From assembly GCA_023441055.1 (NCBI GenBank), contig JAEZQY010000029.1, positions 248,001 through 312,000 of the forward strand: a DNA stretch of 64,000 bases, given 5' to 3'. Source of the DNA: Bacillota bacterium. Its GTDB lineage: Bacteria > Bacillota > Bacilli > Paenibacillales > UBA4045. The notes under the pieces are model-generated. The model was given only the letters and a program-made list of their open reading frames with translations. It had not been told where the DNA came from and did not search any database. Below, in pieces: positions 42,039 through 51,546 of this stretch (position 1 is the stretch's first letter; each line of letters begins with the position of its first letter). The position numbers were made by a program, and so were the translations under genes.

Positions 42039-42796
42039 GTCTCCATCAAGCGAATCCTGCGATCCGACAGGCTGAAGCCCCGCTCCTCTACTACATTATG
42101 TACCGTCAGCTTGGCTAAATCCATCATATTGTGATCCCGGCTCAGATGCGCCAGATACACGCGCCGCACCTTGCCGCCGCCGAGCACATCGATCAGCGCC
42201 TCGCCTGCTGCCTCATTAGACAGATGGCCGACGTCGCTCAGGATGCGCCGCTTCACATTCCATGGATAATGGCCAATGCGCAGCATCTCGGTATCATGAT
42301 TCGCTTCTAGCACCAGCACATCCGAATCAATAATCTTCTCCCGCACACGCTGGCTCACATAGCCCAGATCCGTCGCGAGGCTCAGCTTCTGCCCCCCGCA
42401 CTGGAAGCAATAGCCCACCGGCTCAGCCGCATCATGCGAGATGGGGAAGGATTCGACCCGTACATTGCCTAGCTGCAACTCATCCCCGGTCTCCAGCACA
42501 TGCCGCTGATTGTCGGGAATATCGCCTGCATGCTTCTCTAGCGCCTTCCACGTATTCGTATTCGCGTACACCGGCAGCTTGTACTTACGAGCCAGCACAC
42601 TTAGTCCTTTAATATGATCAGAATGCTCATGCGTGATCAGAATCCCATCCAGCTGCTTGGGACTCCATTCCCGCTCAGCCATCAATTGCTCCATCTTCTT
42701 CGCGCTGAAGCCGACATCCACCAGCAGCTTCACGTCCGGTGTATCAATAATGGTCCCATTACCTGTCGACCCGCTAGCTAATATCGTGAATCGCAT
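41993..42796 (-). CDS. walJ: MBL-fold hydrolase WalJ (YycJ)
   Basis: 267 residues, metallo-beta-lactamase fold. The zinc motif is ITHEHSDHIKGL (HxHxDH), with further ligands in FPISHDAAEP, DLGYVSQ and VLEANHD. Family knowledge links YycJ to DNA repair as a 5'-exonuclease-like enzyme, and to the WalRK cluster. It starts MRFTILASGSTGN, the normal beginning. It is 85 bases downstream of yycI. Confidence 0.95.
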   Translation of the reverse strand: MRFTILASGSTGNGTIIDTPDVKLLVDVGFSAKKMEQLMAEREWSPKQLDGILITHEHSDHIKGLSVLARKYKLPVYANTNTWKALEKHAGDIPDNQRHVLETGDELQLGNVRVESFPISHDAAEPVGYCFQCGGQKLSLATDLGYVSQRVREKIIDSDVLVLEANHDTEMLRIGHYPWNVKRRILSDVGHLSNEAAGEALIDVLGGGKVRRVYLAHLSRDHNMMDLAKLTVHNVVEERGFSLSDRRIRLMETYFDRPTLWDTVEMD

Positions 42797-42881
42797 CTGC
42801 TTCTTCTGCCTACTCTCTTCTATGAAAATACGCTTCTATGAAAAATACTTCTGTATCGTCACGTTCTCTCACCACGATCCC

Positions 42882-43598
42882 TCACTCCACAGCGCCGGTA
42901 ATCGCATGCACATAATACTGCTCGCCGCTGGCCGTCAGCACACGCCAGAACGGCGCGATGACACGGGATTCCGAGTTGAACACTTGCCCGTGATAGCCCA
43001 GCCGCACATCTACGATCGCCGCACCCTCTTCGAGGAACTTGTCGGCCAATATACTCACCGCTGTCAGCGCGCTCAGCACCCGCTGCTCCTGGTGCTGAGC
43101 ACCTGTAAGCACCTCAGCGTGCAGCTGCTTATAGGAGGTCACGCGGGCATCACGCGTATAGAGCTCGAGCTTCATATCGAAGATCGGATAGCCCTGCAGC
43201 ATCTGGAAGAGCACATAGCGATAGTTCTCTGAGTCGACCGGACTGAGCTCATAGCTCTCCCCGTCTGGAACCTGTGTCGCCAGCATATCCTGTAAGGCGG
43301 ACTTCTCCCGCAGCAGGTCCACCGCGAATGGTGAGGTCAGAGCGGTAATGCCTGGATTCCCGTCCGCTGGAGATACCATGATGGTCAGCTCTCGCAGCTT
43401 CGGTGTCTCTTGCGGCAGCGCCACGCTCAGCTTGATATTCTTCTGCGCGATAATCTGCTCCAGCGCCTGCTCGGCCACGATCTCATCAGGTGTGACCGCT
43501 GACGTGCCTTCTCTATCATACCATAGCAGATAGCCTAGCAGCAGATTCACTAGAATGAATACACCGATCAGTATCGACTTCGCCCGACTCCAATCCAT
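42882..43598 (-). CDS. yycI: WalRK accessory protein YycI (WalI)
   Basis: 238 residues: one N-terminal membrane helix (about 7-27; ILIGVFILVNLLLGYLLWYD) and a large extracytoplasmic domain with the YycH/YycI double-barrel type fold. YycI and YycH bind the WalK membrane helices and tune its activity. Gene order walR-walK-yycH-yycI supports the call more strongly than sequence, which is fast evolving. Confidence 0.92.
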   Translation of the reverse strand: MDWSRAKSILIGVFILVNLLLGYLLWYDREGTSAVTPDEIVAEQALEQIIAQKNIKLSVALPQETPKLRELTIMVSPADGNPGITALTSPFAVDLLREKSALQDMLATQVPDGESYELSPVDSENYRYVLFQMLQGYPIFDMKLELYTRDARVTSYKQLHAEVLTGAQHQEQRVLSALTAVSILADKFLEEGAAIVDVRLGYHGQVFNSESRVIAPFWRVLTASGEQYYVHAITGAVE

Positions 43599-43629
43599 CC
43601 GCGTCTCCTCCTCTCACCAGAATCCAGCA

Positions 43630-44922
43630 TTATGGCAGCTCCAGCATCGTACCGTCTCCCAGCACAACTGCCCAGATCGGCATGAATTCGATCGTCTCAT
43701 CCGTTACATGCGGTTTATATGCCGGTGTGATACGTTTAATCTGAGAGAGCACACCGAATCGCAAGATTCGGTTAAGCAGCGGCTCTCCGCCCTGCAGGAA
43801 CTGCTCCGAGCGCTCGACCCGGATGGGGTCAAGCGACAGCAGTGACCGTTCATACTGCGTGATGACATCCTGCTGAAGCAGGATGCTAATATAGCCGAAC
43901 CGTTGATCATTCTTGCTTACAATTGGATACGAATAAGGGAACGACGACAGCCATTGCCGGAATACGAAGTTCGGCTGAGACTGCCTAGCGCTTACCTCTA
44001 CCCGCTCCAATCCATAGCGGCCATTCCAACCGCCATAGCGATTAATGAATTGAGCAGCGGTAGGCAGATCTGTTCTCGCATTGAAAGTGCCGCCAATGGA
44101 TGCCATCGGATCGGTATAACTCATCCATTGCTGGTCATTATTGATCTCTAGACCGCGCTTACCGTCCGAGTAGATTTCCGAGCTGTCTCTGGTCGGCAGG
44201 CTTCGCGTAATCCCTGGATCAGGGAACAGCATATTCCCCATGCGATCGCCGGCGAACGTCGTATAGCGATAGGACAGCCGCTGGATTGAGATCGGCTCCG
44301 TCGGATACAGGAAGCCGTACGGACTAAGCGTGTACTTCGGTGTCTGAAACTCACCGAAGCGAATATATTCGCGTACCTTATCTCCGGTCAGATCGCTCAT
44401 GGTCACCTCATAAGCGTCAGCGAAGTCTTCGCCGAGCAGGAAGATATCCACGATCCCGCTCTCCTCGCCGACAGTCAGCCACATCGTGTGTATCCACTCT
44501 TCATCGCTCAGCAGCCCGATTTGCAAGGGTATTGCCTGACGGATCACCTGCAAGGGCAGCGGACTTGGGAATCGAATCTCGATACCGGCCTGCTCGTTCA
44601 TCAGCTGCTTGAGCAGCAGCGTTGACTTCTCAGAGATACGAATGCCCTCATAGCTTCGCTTCTTCAGGTCCTCCATAATGATCTTATAGAAGGGATGATC
44701 CGGATACAGCACTGCATGCGATTCTGAATTCTCATGAATGACGATCTGGTTAGGGAATACGAGATTCTCCACCTTCTCCTGCGTTCCGATGAGCTCTGAT
44801 TCGACATACTCACTCTCTCGGATCGGTTCGTAATTCGTCGAATGATAGGCCAGCTGATAGCTCTGATACAAGCTGGTCCCAACAAGAATAATGAGTAGAA
44901 TGGACTTGGCCTTCTCTAGCAT
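43630..44922 (-). CDS. yycH: WalRK accessory protein YycH (WalH)
   Basis: 430 residues: one N-terminal membrane helix (about 5-25) and an extracytoplasmic domain typical of YycH (IRFGEFQTPKYTLSPYGFLY and NDQQWMSYTDPM). It works with YycI to modulate WalK. The gene shares its first base with the walK stop region (one-base overlap), so the two are translationally coupled. Confidence 0.93.
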   Translation of the reverse strand: MLEKAKSILLIILVGTSLYQSYQLAYHSTNYEPIRESEYVESELIGTQEKVENLVFPNQIVIHENSESHAVLYPDHPFYKIIMEDLKKRSYEGIRISEKSTLLLKQLMNEQAGIEIRFPSPLPLQVIRQAIPLQIGLLSDEEWIHTMWLTVGEESGIVDIFLLGEDFADAYEVTMSDLTGDKVREYIRFGEFQTPKYTLSPYGFLYPTEPISIQRLSYRYTTFAGDRMGNMLFPDPGITRSLPTRDSSEIYSDGKRGLEINNDQQWMSYTDPMASIGGTFNARTDLPTAAQFINRYGGWNGRYGLERVEVSARQSQPNFVFRQWLSSFPYSYPIVSKNDQRFGYISILLQQDVITQYERSLLSLDPIRVERSEQFLQGGEPLLNRILRFGVLSQIKRITPAYKPHVTDETIEFMPIWAVVLGDGTMLELP

Positions 44923-46754
44923 CAGGCATCCCTCCTCTCACCCATAGGCAATGTAAAGCGGACGATCGTTCCCTTGCCTACCTCGGACTCGATATCGATC
45001 ATCCCGCCGTGGGCCTTGATTATTTCCCGGGCAATGGATAGACCGAGTCCCGTGCCGCCCATATTCCGCGAGCGCGCTTTATCGACTCGGTAGAAGCGGT
45101 CGAAGATCTTGCTAATGTCCTTCTTTGGAATACCGAACCCGCTGTCCTTGACCATAATTTCGACATGCTGCGTCCGCTTGCGAATCGAGGTCAGCTCGAT
45201 TGACCCGCCCTCGGCCGTATACTTAATCGCATTCGACACCAGATTATCCAGCACCTGGTCAATCTGATCCGCATCAATGAATACTTGCCCCAGACCAATC
45301 TGCGAATGCACCCTGATCTTCATCGACTTCTGCTGCAGCTGGAAGGCGAATCGATCCGCCACCTCGTCTAGCAGCTCATACACATCTGTCCATTGCTTCG
45401 CTAGATTGGACGTCTTCGAATCCAGCTTAGACAGATGCAGCAGATCCCCGACCAGACGAATCATCCGTTCGGTCTCCCCGCGCACGACACTGATGAACTT
45501 ATGCGACAGACTCGGGTCATCGAGCGCCCCGTCATCGAGCGCCTCCATATAGCTCTTGATCGTCGTCAGCGGTGTTCGCAGCTCATGCGAGACGTTCGCC
45601 ACGAACTCGCGCCTCGCCTGCTCCAGCTTCTCCTGCTCGGTCACATCGCGCAGCACGACTACCGTGCCGCCGATGCTGCCGCTGCGATGAATCGGCGTGA
45701 AGCTCATCCATACGCGAATCGGCTCCGATTCCGGCGAATGCGCAAGCTCCAGCATCGTCGTCTGCTCCTCCCCGTTCAGATACGGATTAAGCAGCTCACT
45801 AGGCATACCCAGCACCGTCGATAGATCCCGATTCTCCATAATCGTCTGACTGCCCAGCTGCAGCAGCTCACGCGCGCGCACATTCATCACGATCACCTTG
45901 CCGGTATCGTCAGTCGCCACAACGCCATCGCTCATATTAATTAATATAGAGCTCAGCTTCTCCTTCTCTTCCTCATTCTGCGCCAACGCTTCCTTCAGCC
46001 GATTCGTCATGTCATTGAACGTATGGCCCAGCTGTCCGATCTCATCCTCGCCGAGCACCTTCACCTGCTGATCGAAGTCGCCGCTCGCCATCGCGTTCGC
46101 CTGCTTCGTAATCTCCTTAATCGGACTCGTGATCGTATGCGCCAGCACAATCCCCAACAGCGCCGTCAGCGCTAGCGCGATAAGCGTCCCCGAGAACAGA
46201 ATCTGATTGATATCCTTGATATTCTCATACATATCCTCCATCGAGGCGACCATATAGACCGCGCCGAGCACCTTATCCTGCCCCGTCACCGGCATCGCGA
46301 TAATCTTATAACGCGCCCCGAACTCATCGACAACCGTATCTGAATCATATTGAATGCCTTGCAGCGCCCGGCTAACCTCGATCTCCGTATTCCGCTTGCC
46401 GACAATCGATTGATTCTTCACCGACGTCGTAGAGAGAATTCGCCCGCCGCTGTCGATAATCTGGATCTCCGCGCGGCTGATCGTATTGAGATTCTTCACC
46501 ATCGAATCGAGCTCGCCGATCATCCGCTCCGATTCCCCATTATCTCCAGCCTGAACAGACGACAGATACGGCTCCACGAAGGTCGTCAGCAGGAACACCT
46601 GTTTACGCATCGAATCCGATGCGCTGTTCATGAAGGAGCTCTCCAGCGTCCGTACAAAATAAACCCCAATCACCTGCACGGCGACCAGAATCAGAAGTAC
46701 GTATATAATGACCAAGCGTACTTGGATCGTTTGAAAGAAACGAATTTCTTTCAT
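44922..46754 (-). CDS. walK: Sensor histidine kinase WalK
   Basis: 610 residues: TM1 (about 13-33), extracellular PDC/Cache-like domain (about 35-180), TM2 (about 183-205), HAMP, PAS (about 270-365; SSILINMSDGVVATDDTGKV), HisKA with NVSHELRTPLTTIKSYM, and ATPase with NLVSNAIKYT, DSGFGIP and GTGLGLSIA. WalK controls cell-wall hydrolase genes and is essential in most low-GC Gram-positives. Overlaps yycH and lies five bases after walR. Confidence 0.97.
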   Translation of the reverse strand: MKEIRFFQTIQVRLVIIYVLLILVAVQVIGVYFVRTLESSFMNSASDSMRKQVFLLTTFVEPYLSSVQAGDNGESERMIGELDSMVKNLNTISRAEIQIIDSGGRILSTTSVKNQSIVGKRNTEIEVSRALQGIQYDSDTVVDEFGARYKIIAMPVTGQDKVLGAVYMVASMEDMYENIKDINQILFSGTLIALALTALLGIVLAHTITSPIKEITKQANAMASGDFDQQVKVLGEDEIGQLGHTFNDMTNRLKEALAQNEEEKEKLSSILINMSDGVVATDDTGKVIVMNVRARELLQLGSQTIMENRDLSTVLGMPSELLNPYLNGEEQTTMLELAHSPESEPIRVWMSFTPIHRSGSIGGTVVVLRDVTEQEKLEQARREFVANVSHELRTPLTTIKSYMEALDDGALDDPSLSHKFISVVRGETERMIRLVGDLLHLSKLDSKTSNLAKQWTDVYELLDEVADRFAFQLQQKSMKIRVHSQIGLGQVFIDADQIDQVLDNLVSNAIKYTAEGGSIELTSIRKRTQHVEIMVKDSGFGIPKKDISKIFDRFYRVDKARSRNMGGTGLGLSIAREIIKAHGGMIDIESEVGKGTIVRFTLPMGERRDA

Positions 46755-46759
46755 CCGAA

Positions 46760-47473
46760 TTATCCCCCCGCTCTAGGATTGCGCATCAAGTAGCCCAGAC
46801 CTCGCCGGGTAATAATATACTCCGGATGACTCGGATCATCCTCCAGCTTCTCCCGAAGTCTCCGGATCGTCACATCCACCGTCCGCATATCGCCGAGATA
46901 TTCGAAGCCCCAGACTGCCTGCAGCAGATGCTCCCGCGTCATCACCTTCCCGCAATTCTTACCCATATAATAGACCAGCTCGAACTCCCTATGTGTCAGG
47001 TCCAGCGGAACCCCGTTCTTATAGACCACATACATCTCATTGTCTACAGACAGCTCATGAATACGCAGCGTCTGACTGCTATTCGCTTCTACAGAAGGCG
47101 CCGATGCCTTAATCTGTCTGCGCAGATGCGCCTTCACCCGCGCCAGAATCTCGCGCGTGCTGAACGGCTTCGTCACATAATCATCCGCGCCCATCTCCAG
47201 ACCGAGCACCTTATCGATCTCCGAGTCCTTGGCCGTGAGCATAATAATCGGTGTATCCAGCTTGCTTCGTACTTCCCTACACACATCAAGACCGTCCTTG
47301 AGCGGCAGCATCAGGTCCAGCAGAATCAAATCCGGTTCCTCAGCGAAGGCCAGCTGCACCGCTTCCTCGCCATCGAGCGCGCAGATCACCTGATACCCTT
47401 CCTTCTCCAGATTGAACTTCAGAATATCTGCAATCGGCTGCTCATCATCCACTACTAATATCTTCGCCGCCAT
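46760..47473 (-). CDS. walR: Response regulator WalR
   Basis: 237 residues from the ATG at 47473 (GGAAGG site upstream). Receiver with DDEQ, phospho-Asp in LILLDLMLPLKDG and Lys in VTKPFSTRE; OmpR-type DNA-binding domain with RTVDVTIRRLREKLEDDP. It regulates peptidoglycan hydrolase genes. The M23 peptidase gene immediately upstream is a plausible target. Confidence 0.97.
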   Translation of the reverse strand: MAAKILVVDDEQPIADILKFNLEKEGYQVICALDGEEAVQLAFAEEPDLILLDLMLPLKDGLDVCREVRSKLDTPIIMLTAKDSEIDKVLGLEMGADDYVTKPFSTREILARVKAHLRRQIKASAPSVEANSSQTLRIHELSVDNEMYVVYKNGVPLDLTHREFELVYYMGKNCGKVMTREHLLQAVWGFEYLGDMRTVDVTIRRLREKLEDDPSHPEYIITRRGLGYLMRNPRAGG

Positions 47474-47538
47474 ACTTGACCCTCGCCTTCCTATCCCTAG
47501 TCGATTACCGCATGCATGTCTCTCTATATTAACATAAA

Positions 47539-47572
47539 AACCGGACGAAAGGCGCATGCCCTCCATCCGGTT
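47539..47572 (-). terminator. Terminator of the M23 peptidase gene
   Basis: AACCGGA / TCCGGTT outer stem enclosing a smaller GC-rich hairpin, followed on the minus strand by TTTTTATG. It separates the peptidase from walR. Confidence 0.85.
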
Positions 47573-47590
47573 CATTCGGTTATCTTTGGT

Positions 47591-49135
47591 TTATTTGCTG
47601 CTCAGATACTTCGTCGGGTTCTTCGCTACGCCATCCACCAGAACCTCGAAGTGCAGATGCACCCCTGTCGAGCGTCCCGTGCTGCCCATGACCCCGATCT
47701 TGTCGCCCTTCTCCACGATATCGCCTTCGGAGACGGAATACTTGCTCAGATGGCCGTATAAGGTCTTATAGCCATTCTTGTGATCGATAATAATCGTCTT
47801 GCCATAGCCGTTCTTCGTGCCGACAAACTCCACCTTGCCTGTATCCGAAGCCTTGATATTCCGGTTCGAGGATGCCAGGTCAATCCCCTTATGGGTCGTC
47901 CCCCAGCGTGATCCGAAGCTGCTCGTCAGCTTCGCGCCGGATACTGGCCATGCGAACTTGCCCGTACCCTCGCCCAGCAGACGCAGCGTGCCCTTCGCGA
48001 CCACTGCGGTTACCGGCTCTACCAATACTTCCTCACTGAGCAGATTCTCGCTTATGAGATTTCCATTAATCGATGTCAGCTCATAGACGACCTTCTTCAG
48101 ACCTTCCTTACCTGGTTTGATGACCCGAGTTCGACCTAGACGCAGCGTATCATCCGTCTCATAGATCGTGTCATAATAAATTTCCTCTTCATCGACCGCG
48201 ATCTCTACCGTGCGGACGCCAAGCGTAGGTTCGAAGCCCTTCACGATCAGCTCGTCTCCGACGCGAATCATATCATCGACAATCCAATTGTTGAGCATTC
48301 GAATCTCATCGGATGTTGTATTGAACTTCTCGGCAATACAGCCTACACAATCACCAGGCTCCACCACATAGATCTGGGGCGGCTGGCCCATCGATTCGAG
48401 CACAGCTAACACGCCGGTTGGCTCTTCGAGCTCATACTCAGACTCGATGACAACCTGCTCCATCTCAACCTCTTGTGTGAAATCAACAGATACTAGAATC
48501 TTATCTCCGACAGGTGCGAGCACTTCCTCGGCATCCGCGGATAACACATCGACTCTAGACACTTCCTTGATGTTATCAACATTGGCATACTTGTTCTTGA
48601 ACTCTTCGAGTACAGCCTCCGCCTCTTCCGCATTCTTGAGTATAGCGATCTCCTTGCCATCAACCAACAGCTTGATGCCAGTCGGCTGAGCGGTGACAAT
48701 CGACTTCACCCCGAATACGGCGGCTTCATCGTTCGTTACCCCCTTGTAAACCCTTTCACTGCTGTAAGTAACCTCAGGTTCATCCACGATCATATGTATG
48801 TCTGGATTTTCCATGACGATCTCTTGCTCGCGTTCTGTGATAGCTTGTTCAATTATTGCTGGGTTGCTCACCACACCGATTTCCTGACCATCCACATATA
48901 CATGGAAGATCTCCACGGTATGCTTCTCTATATATTGGTTCCCTCCGGCCGAAATTCCGATCAATAAGGCCACTGCGCCTGCCGTCTTCAAGATGGCCAG
49001 CTTATGGTCCACTACTCCTCGTTCTAGCCGCGATAGTATCTCTTTGTAATCACGCGGTTGTTTGACTTTAGCAGTCAAGTTGGCAAGACCTTCCCGCACG
49101 ATGCGGCTCCAGTCTCTCTTCCTGAAAACTGACAT
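47591..49135 (-). CDS. M23 peptidoglycan endopeptidase with LysM and G5 domains
   Basis: 514 residues: cytosolic start, one membrane helix (about 48-68), beta-rich extracytoplasmic region (about 75-240), a LysM-like module (about 258-302), a G5 domain (about 308-385) and a C-terminal LytM/M23 domain with the zinc motifs HKGIDLA, GYGKTIIIDHKNG and HLHFEV. It cuts peptide cross-links of peptidoglycan near the membrane. The LysM carries CVGC in place of the usual small residues. Position next to walR suggests it belongs to the WalR regulon. Confidence 0.92.
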   Translation of the reverse strand: MSVFRKRDWSRIVREGLANLTAKVKQPRDYKEILSRLERGVVDHKLAILKTAGAVALLIGISAGGNQYIEKHTVEIFHVYVDGQEIGVVSNPAIIEQAITEREQEIVMENPDIHMIVDEPEVTYSSERVYKGVTNDEAAVFGVKSIVTAQPTGIKLLVDGKEIAILKNAEEAEAVLEEFKNKYANVDNIKEVSRVDVLSADAEEVLAPVGDKILVSVDFTQEVEMEQVVIESEYELEEPTGVLAVLESMGQPPQIYVVEPGDCVGCIAEKFNTTSDEIRMLNNWIVDDMIRVGDELIVKGFEPTLGVRTVEIAVDEEEIYYDTIYETDDTLRLGRTRVIKPGKEGLKKVVYELTSINGNLISENLLSEEVLVEPVTAVVAKGTLRLLGEGTGKFAWPVSGAKLTSSFGSRWGTTHKGIDLASSNRNIKASDTGKVEFVGTKNGYGKTIIIDHKNGYKTLYGHLSKYSVSEGDIVEKGDKIGVMGSTGRSTGVHLHFEVLVDGVAKNPTKYLSSK

Positions 49136-49271
49136 AATCGTCTCCTTTGTTCCCGCTTTGAAGTTGTAAAAAGAACGCAGCAGCCATGTATTTCCTATTC
49201 AGATAGCTGCCGAATAATTAATACTTTATCACAGTGTGGACGGCTATATCAATGATATATATTACTTAACA

Positions 49272-49871
49272 TTAATATCTATTCAAGATCGACAATAATC
49301 TGTCAATATCGTCCTCCTCCAGATAGGCGTTAATTACCTCTTCAACCTGCGTCAGCTCCTCATCCGTAATGCCGTCCTCAAGCCATTCTGACAGTCTCTG
49401 CAGCTCAGCCTGGGGCAGCTTATTCATCATAATCGCGAAGATCGCCATCTTATCCTCATCGCTTAAATTTTTACGCTTCTCATTAAATTCATCCGCCGTA
49501 ATCACAATCGAACCGCTCTGAATGGCATGACCGAACACGGGCGCCGCCTCGACATCATGGATCGGATCATCTGCTGCATCATCCCTATTCGACGGCATCT
49601 GTGTCAGGGGGTCAGATTGCGACTCCGATTGTGGCTGTGATTGCGGCTCTATCGTCGTCTCCTTCGGCTCCATTATCATTGGAGGCGCCTGCTGCGCAGA
49701 GGATAGCACATCCGAAACCGACAGCGTTGGACGCTCGATATCCGATAGATGGAATCGATCCAGTACAACCCCTACATATTGATCTACGATATATATGGTT
49801 GTCATAACAGACAGTGTAGACAGCAGAATCGCCGTTATCATCAGCTTGCTCAGATAGCCCAGCAGTTTCAT
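49272..49871 (-). CDS. Membrane-anchored protein with helical C-terminus, unknown
   Basis: About 199 residues from the ATG at 49871 (GGAAGAGG site). One N-terminal membrane helix (about 9-32), a long Pro/Gln/Ser-rich spacer (about 60-125, with PQSQPQSESQ) and a helical acidic C-terminal domain (LSDEDKMAIFAIMMNKLPQA, WLEDGITDEELTQVEEVIN). It stands between purA and the M23 peptidase. I do not recognise a characterised family. The layout suggests an outside-facing protein reaching across the wall. Confidence 0.65.
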   Translation of the reverse strand: MKLLGYLSKLMITAILLSTLSVMTTIYIVDQYVGVVLDRFHLSDIERPTLSVSDVLSSAQQAPPMIMEPKETTIEPQSQPQSESQSDPLTQMPSNRDDAADDPIHDVEAAPVFGHAIQSGSIVITADEFNEKRKNLSDEDKMAIFAIMMNKLPQAELQRLSEWLEDGITDEELTQVEEVINAYLEEDDIDRLLSILNRY

Positions 49872-50043
49872 TACGCTGCACCTCTTCCAATCCCTAGTCC
49901 CAGGGTAATGTCCGTTCCACACACCCGCGCAGAACCCTTAGCCTAGTATTGACTAGTTAGAGGCACTTTCATACACCGTTCGATGCAGCATGACAGCATA
50001 TTCGTTTCTTCTTGGGAGATCCATGCACGCCAAAATAAATCAA

Positions 50044-50072
50044 GCCCCCCATCGCACGTAGCGAAGGAGGGC
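50044..50072 (-). terminator. Probable terminator of purA
   Basis: Imperfect GC-rich hairpin (GCCCCCC..GGAGGGC with an inner TCGC/GCGA) 35-60 bases after the purA stop, then TTGATTTATTTT on the minus strand. Confidence 0.6.
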
Positions 50073-50106
50073 CCACAGTGGTATGCACGCAAGCAAATCC
50101 ATATCA

Positions 50107-51390
50107 TTAATAGATCTTCACAACCTGATTCGTCTGTTCACGGTTGCGGCCGACCGAGAAGATCGCGATCGGTATGCCGGTTAGCTCAGCTACCCGCTCG
50201 ATATAGCGGCGCGCATTCACTGGCAGATCGTCCAGACTCTTCGCCTGTGTAATGTCCTCACTCCAGCCCGGCAGCTCCTCATACACCGCCTCGCATTCGT
50301 TCAGCACACTGAGGCTCGCCGGGTAGTAGTCGATCAGCTCACCCTTATACCTGTATGCCGTACAGATCTTAACGGTTTCCAGACCAGACAGCACGTCCGT
50401 GGAGTTGAGCGACATCCCCGTAATCCCGCTCACTCTGCGCGCATGACGGACAACCACGCTGTCGAACCAGCCGACGCGGCGCGGACGACCCGTTGTCGTG
50501 CCATACTCATGGCCCACCTCGCGTATGCGATCGCCAATCTCATCGTGCAGCTCTGTAGGGAACGGTCCGTCGCCGACACGGCTCGTATAAGCCTTGGCTA
50601 CGCCAATAATTTGGTTAATCCGCGTCGGTCCCACACCCGAGCCGATGCAGACTCCACCTGCTGACGGGTTCGACGAAGTAACGAATGGATATGTTCCATG
50701 GTCGATATCCAGCATCACGCCCTGGGCTCCCTCGAACAACACCTTCTTGCCTTCATCGATCGCATTATTCAGTACGAAGGAGGTATCAATGACATACTTG
50801 CGAATACGCTCCGCGTACGCCAGATACTCCGCTAGGATGGCATCCGCGTCCAGGCATGCCGCGCTGTAAATTTGTTCAATCATCTTATTCTTAGCGGCGA
50901 CCAGCGGGCGAAGCTTCTGCTCGAATACCTTCGCATCCAGCAGATCCGCGATGCGAATCCCGTTACGAGCCGCCTTATCCATATAGCAAGGGCCGATTCC
51001 CTTCAGTGTCGTTCCAATCTTATTCTCGCCCTTCTGCTCCTCCTCGAGTGCGTCCAAGAGCAGATGATAGGGCATAATTACATGAGCGCGATCGCTGATT
51101 CGTAAGTTATCTGTAGAGAAGCCATTCTCATGAATATAATCAATCTCATTGATCAGGGCTAGCGGATTAATAACCATGCCATTGCCAATTACACATAGCT
51201 TGTCGTCGTAGAAAATTCCGGATGGAATGAGATGGACCTTATACTTCTTATCATGAATGATGATCGTGTGCCCAGCATTATTACCGCCTTGATAGCGAGC
51301 CACCACATCGGCAGATTCGGCTAGGAAATCCGTGATCTTGCCCTTGCCCTCATCTCCCCATTGCGTACCTACTACAACTACGGTTGACAT
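50107..51390 (-). CDS. purA: Adenylosuccinate synthase
   Basis: 427 residues from the ATG at 51390 (GGGGG site seven to eight bases upstream). Joins IMP and aspartate using GTP to form adenylosuccinate in AMP synthesis. Motifs: VVVGTQWGDEGKGKITDFL with the catalytic Asp, NNAGHTI with the catalytic His, GTTLKGIGP, and GTTTGRPRRVGW. Full length. It has its own promoter (51464-51492), directly after the dnaB terminator. No PurR box was identified with confidence. Confidence 0.98.
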   Translation of the reverse strand: MSTVVVVGTQWGDEGKGKITDFLAESADVVARYQGGNNAGHTIIIHDKKYKVHLIPSGIFYDDKLCVIGNGMVINPLALINEIDYIHENGFSTDNLRISDRAHVIMPYHLLLDALEEEQKGENKIGTTLKGIGPCYMDKAARNGIRIADLLDAKVFEQKLRPLVAAKNKMIEQIYSAACLDADAILAEYLAYAERIRKYVIDTSFVLNNAIDEGKKVLFEGAQGVMLDIDHGTYPFVTSSNPSAGGVCIGSGVGPTRINQIIGVAKAYTSRVGDGPFPTELHDEIGDRIREVGHEYGTTTGRPRRVGWFDSVVVRHARRVSGITGMSLNSTDVLSGLETVKICTAYRYKGELIDYYPASLSVLNECEAVYEELPGWSEDITQAKSLDDLPVNARRYIERVAELTGIPIAIFSVGRNREQTNQVVKIY

Positions 51391-51463
51391 ACGCATAACC
51401 CCCATCGTGGTGTATCTCGACTACACCACAAGTTTAGCCGCTTTCAGTAGAAGCGGCTATATA

Positions 51464-51492
51464 AGTGTAGCAACCAGGCCTTTGAATGTCAA
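51464..51492 (-). promoter_or_regulatory. Promoter of purA
   Basis: -35 TTGACA (51487-51492), 17-base spacer, -10 TACACT (51464-51469), giving a leader of about 65 bases that holds a TAGCCGCTT/AAGCGGCTA hairpin (51435-51459). The T-tract of the dnaB terminator abuts the -35. Confidence 0.8.
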
Positions 51493-51498
51493 TAAAAA

Positions 51499-51532
51499 CG
51501 AACGATCCCTGGAATATTCCTGAGATCGTTCG
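51499..51532 (-). terminator. Terminator of dnaB
   Basis: CGAACGATC / GATCGTTCG stem followed on the minus strand by TTTTTATT, 15 bases after the dnaB stop. Confidence 0.85.
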
Positions 51533-51546
51533 GATTCTAATGCATT

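Noticed and set aside
42797..42881. Extra small gene between yycI and walJ
   Set aside because: Only 85 bases, no start with ribosome site on either strand.
46826..47458. Long plus-strand open frame opposite walR
   Set aside because: It is antisense to a certain gene, has no ribosome site and shows the low-complexity His/Arg/Leu/Gln makeup of a reverse shadow; the same holds for similar frames opposite walK, dnaB and gdpP.
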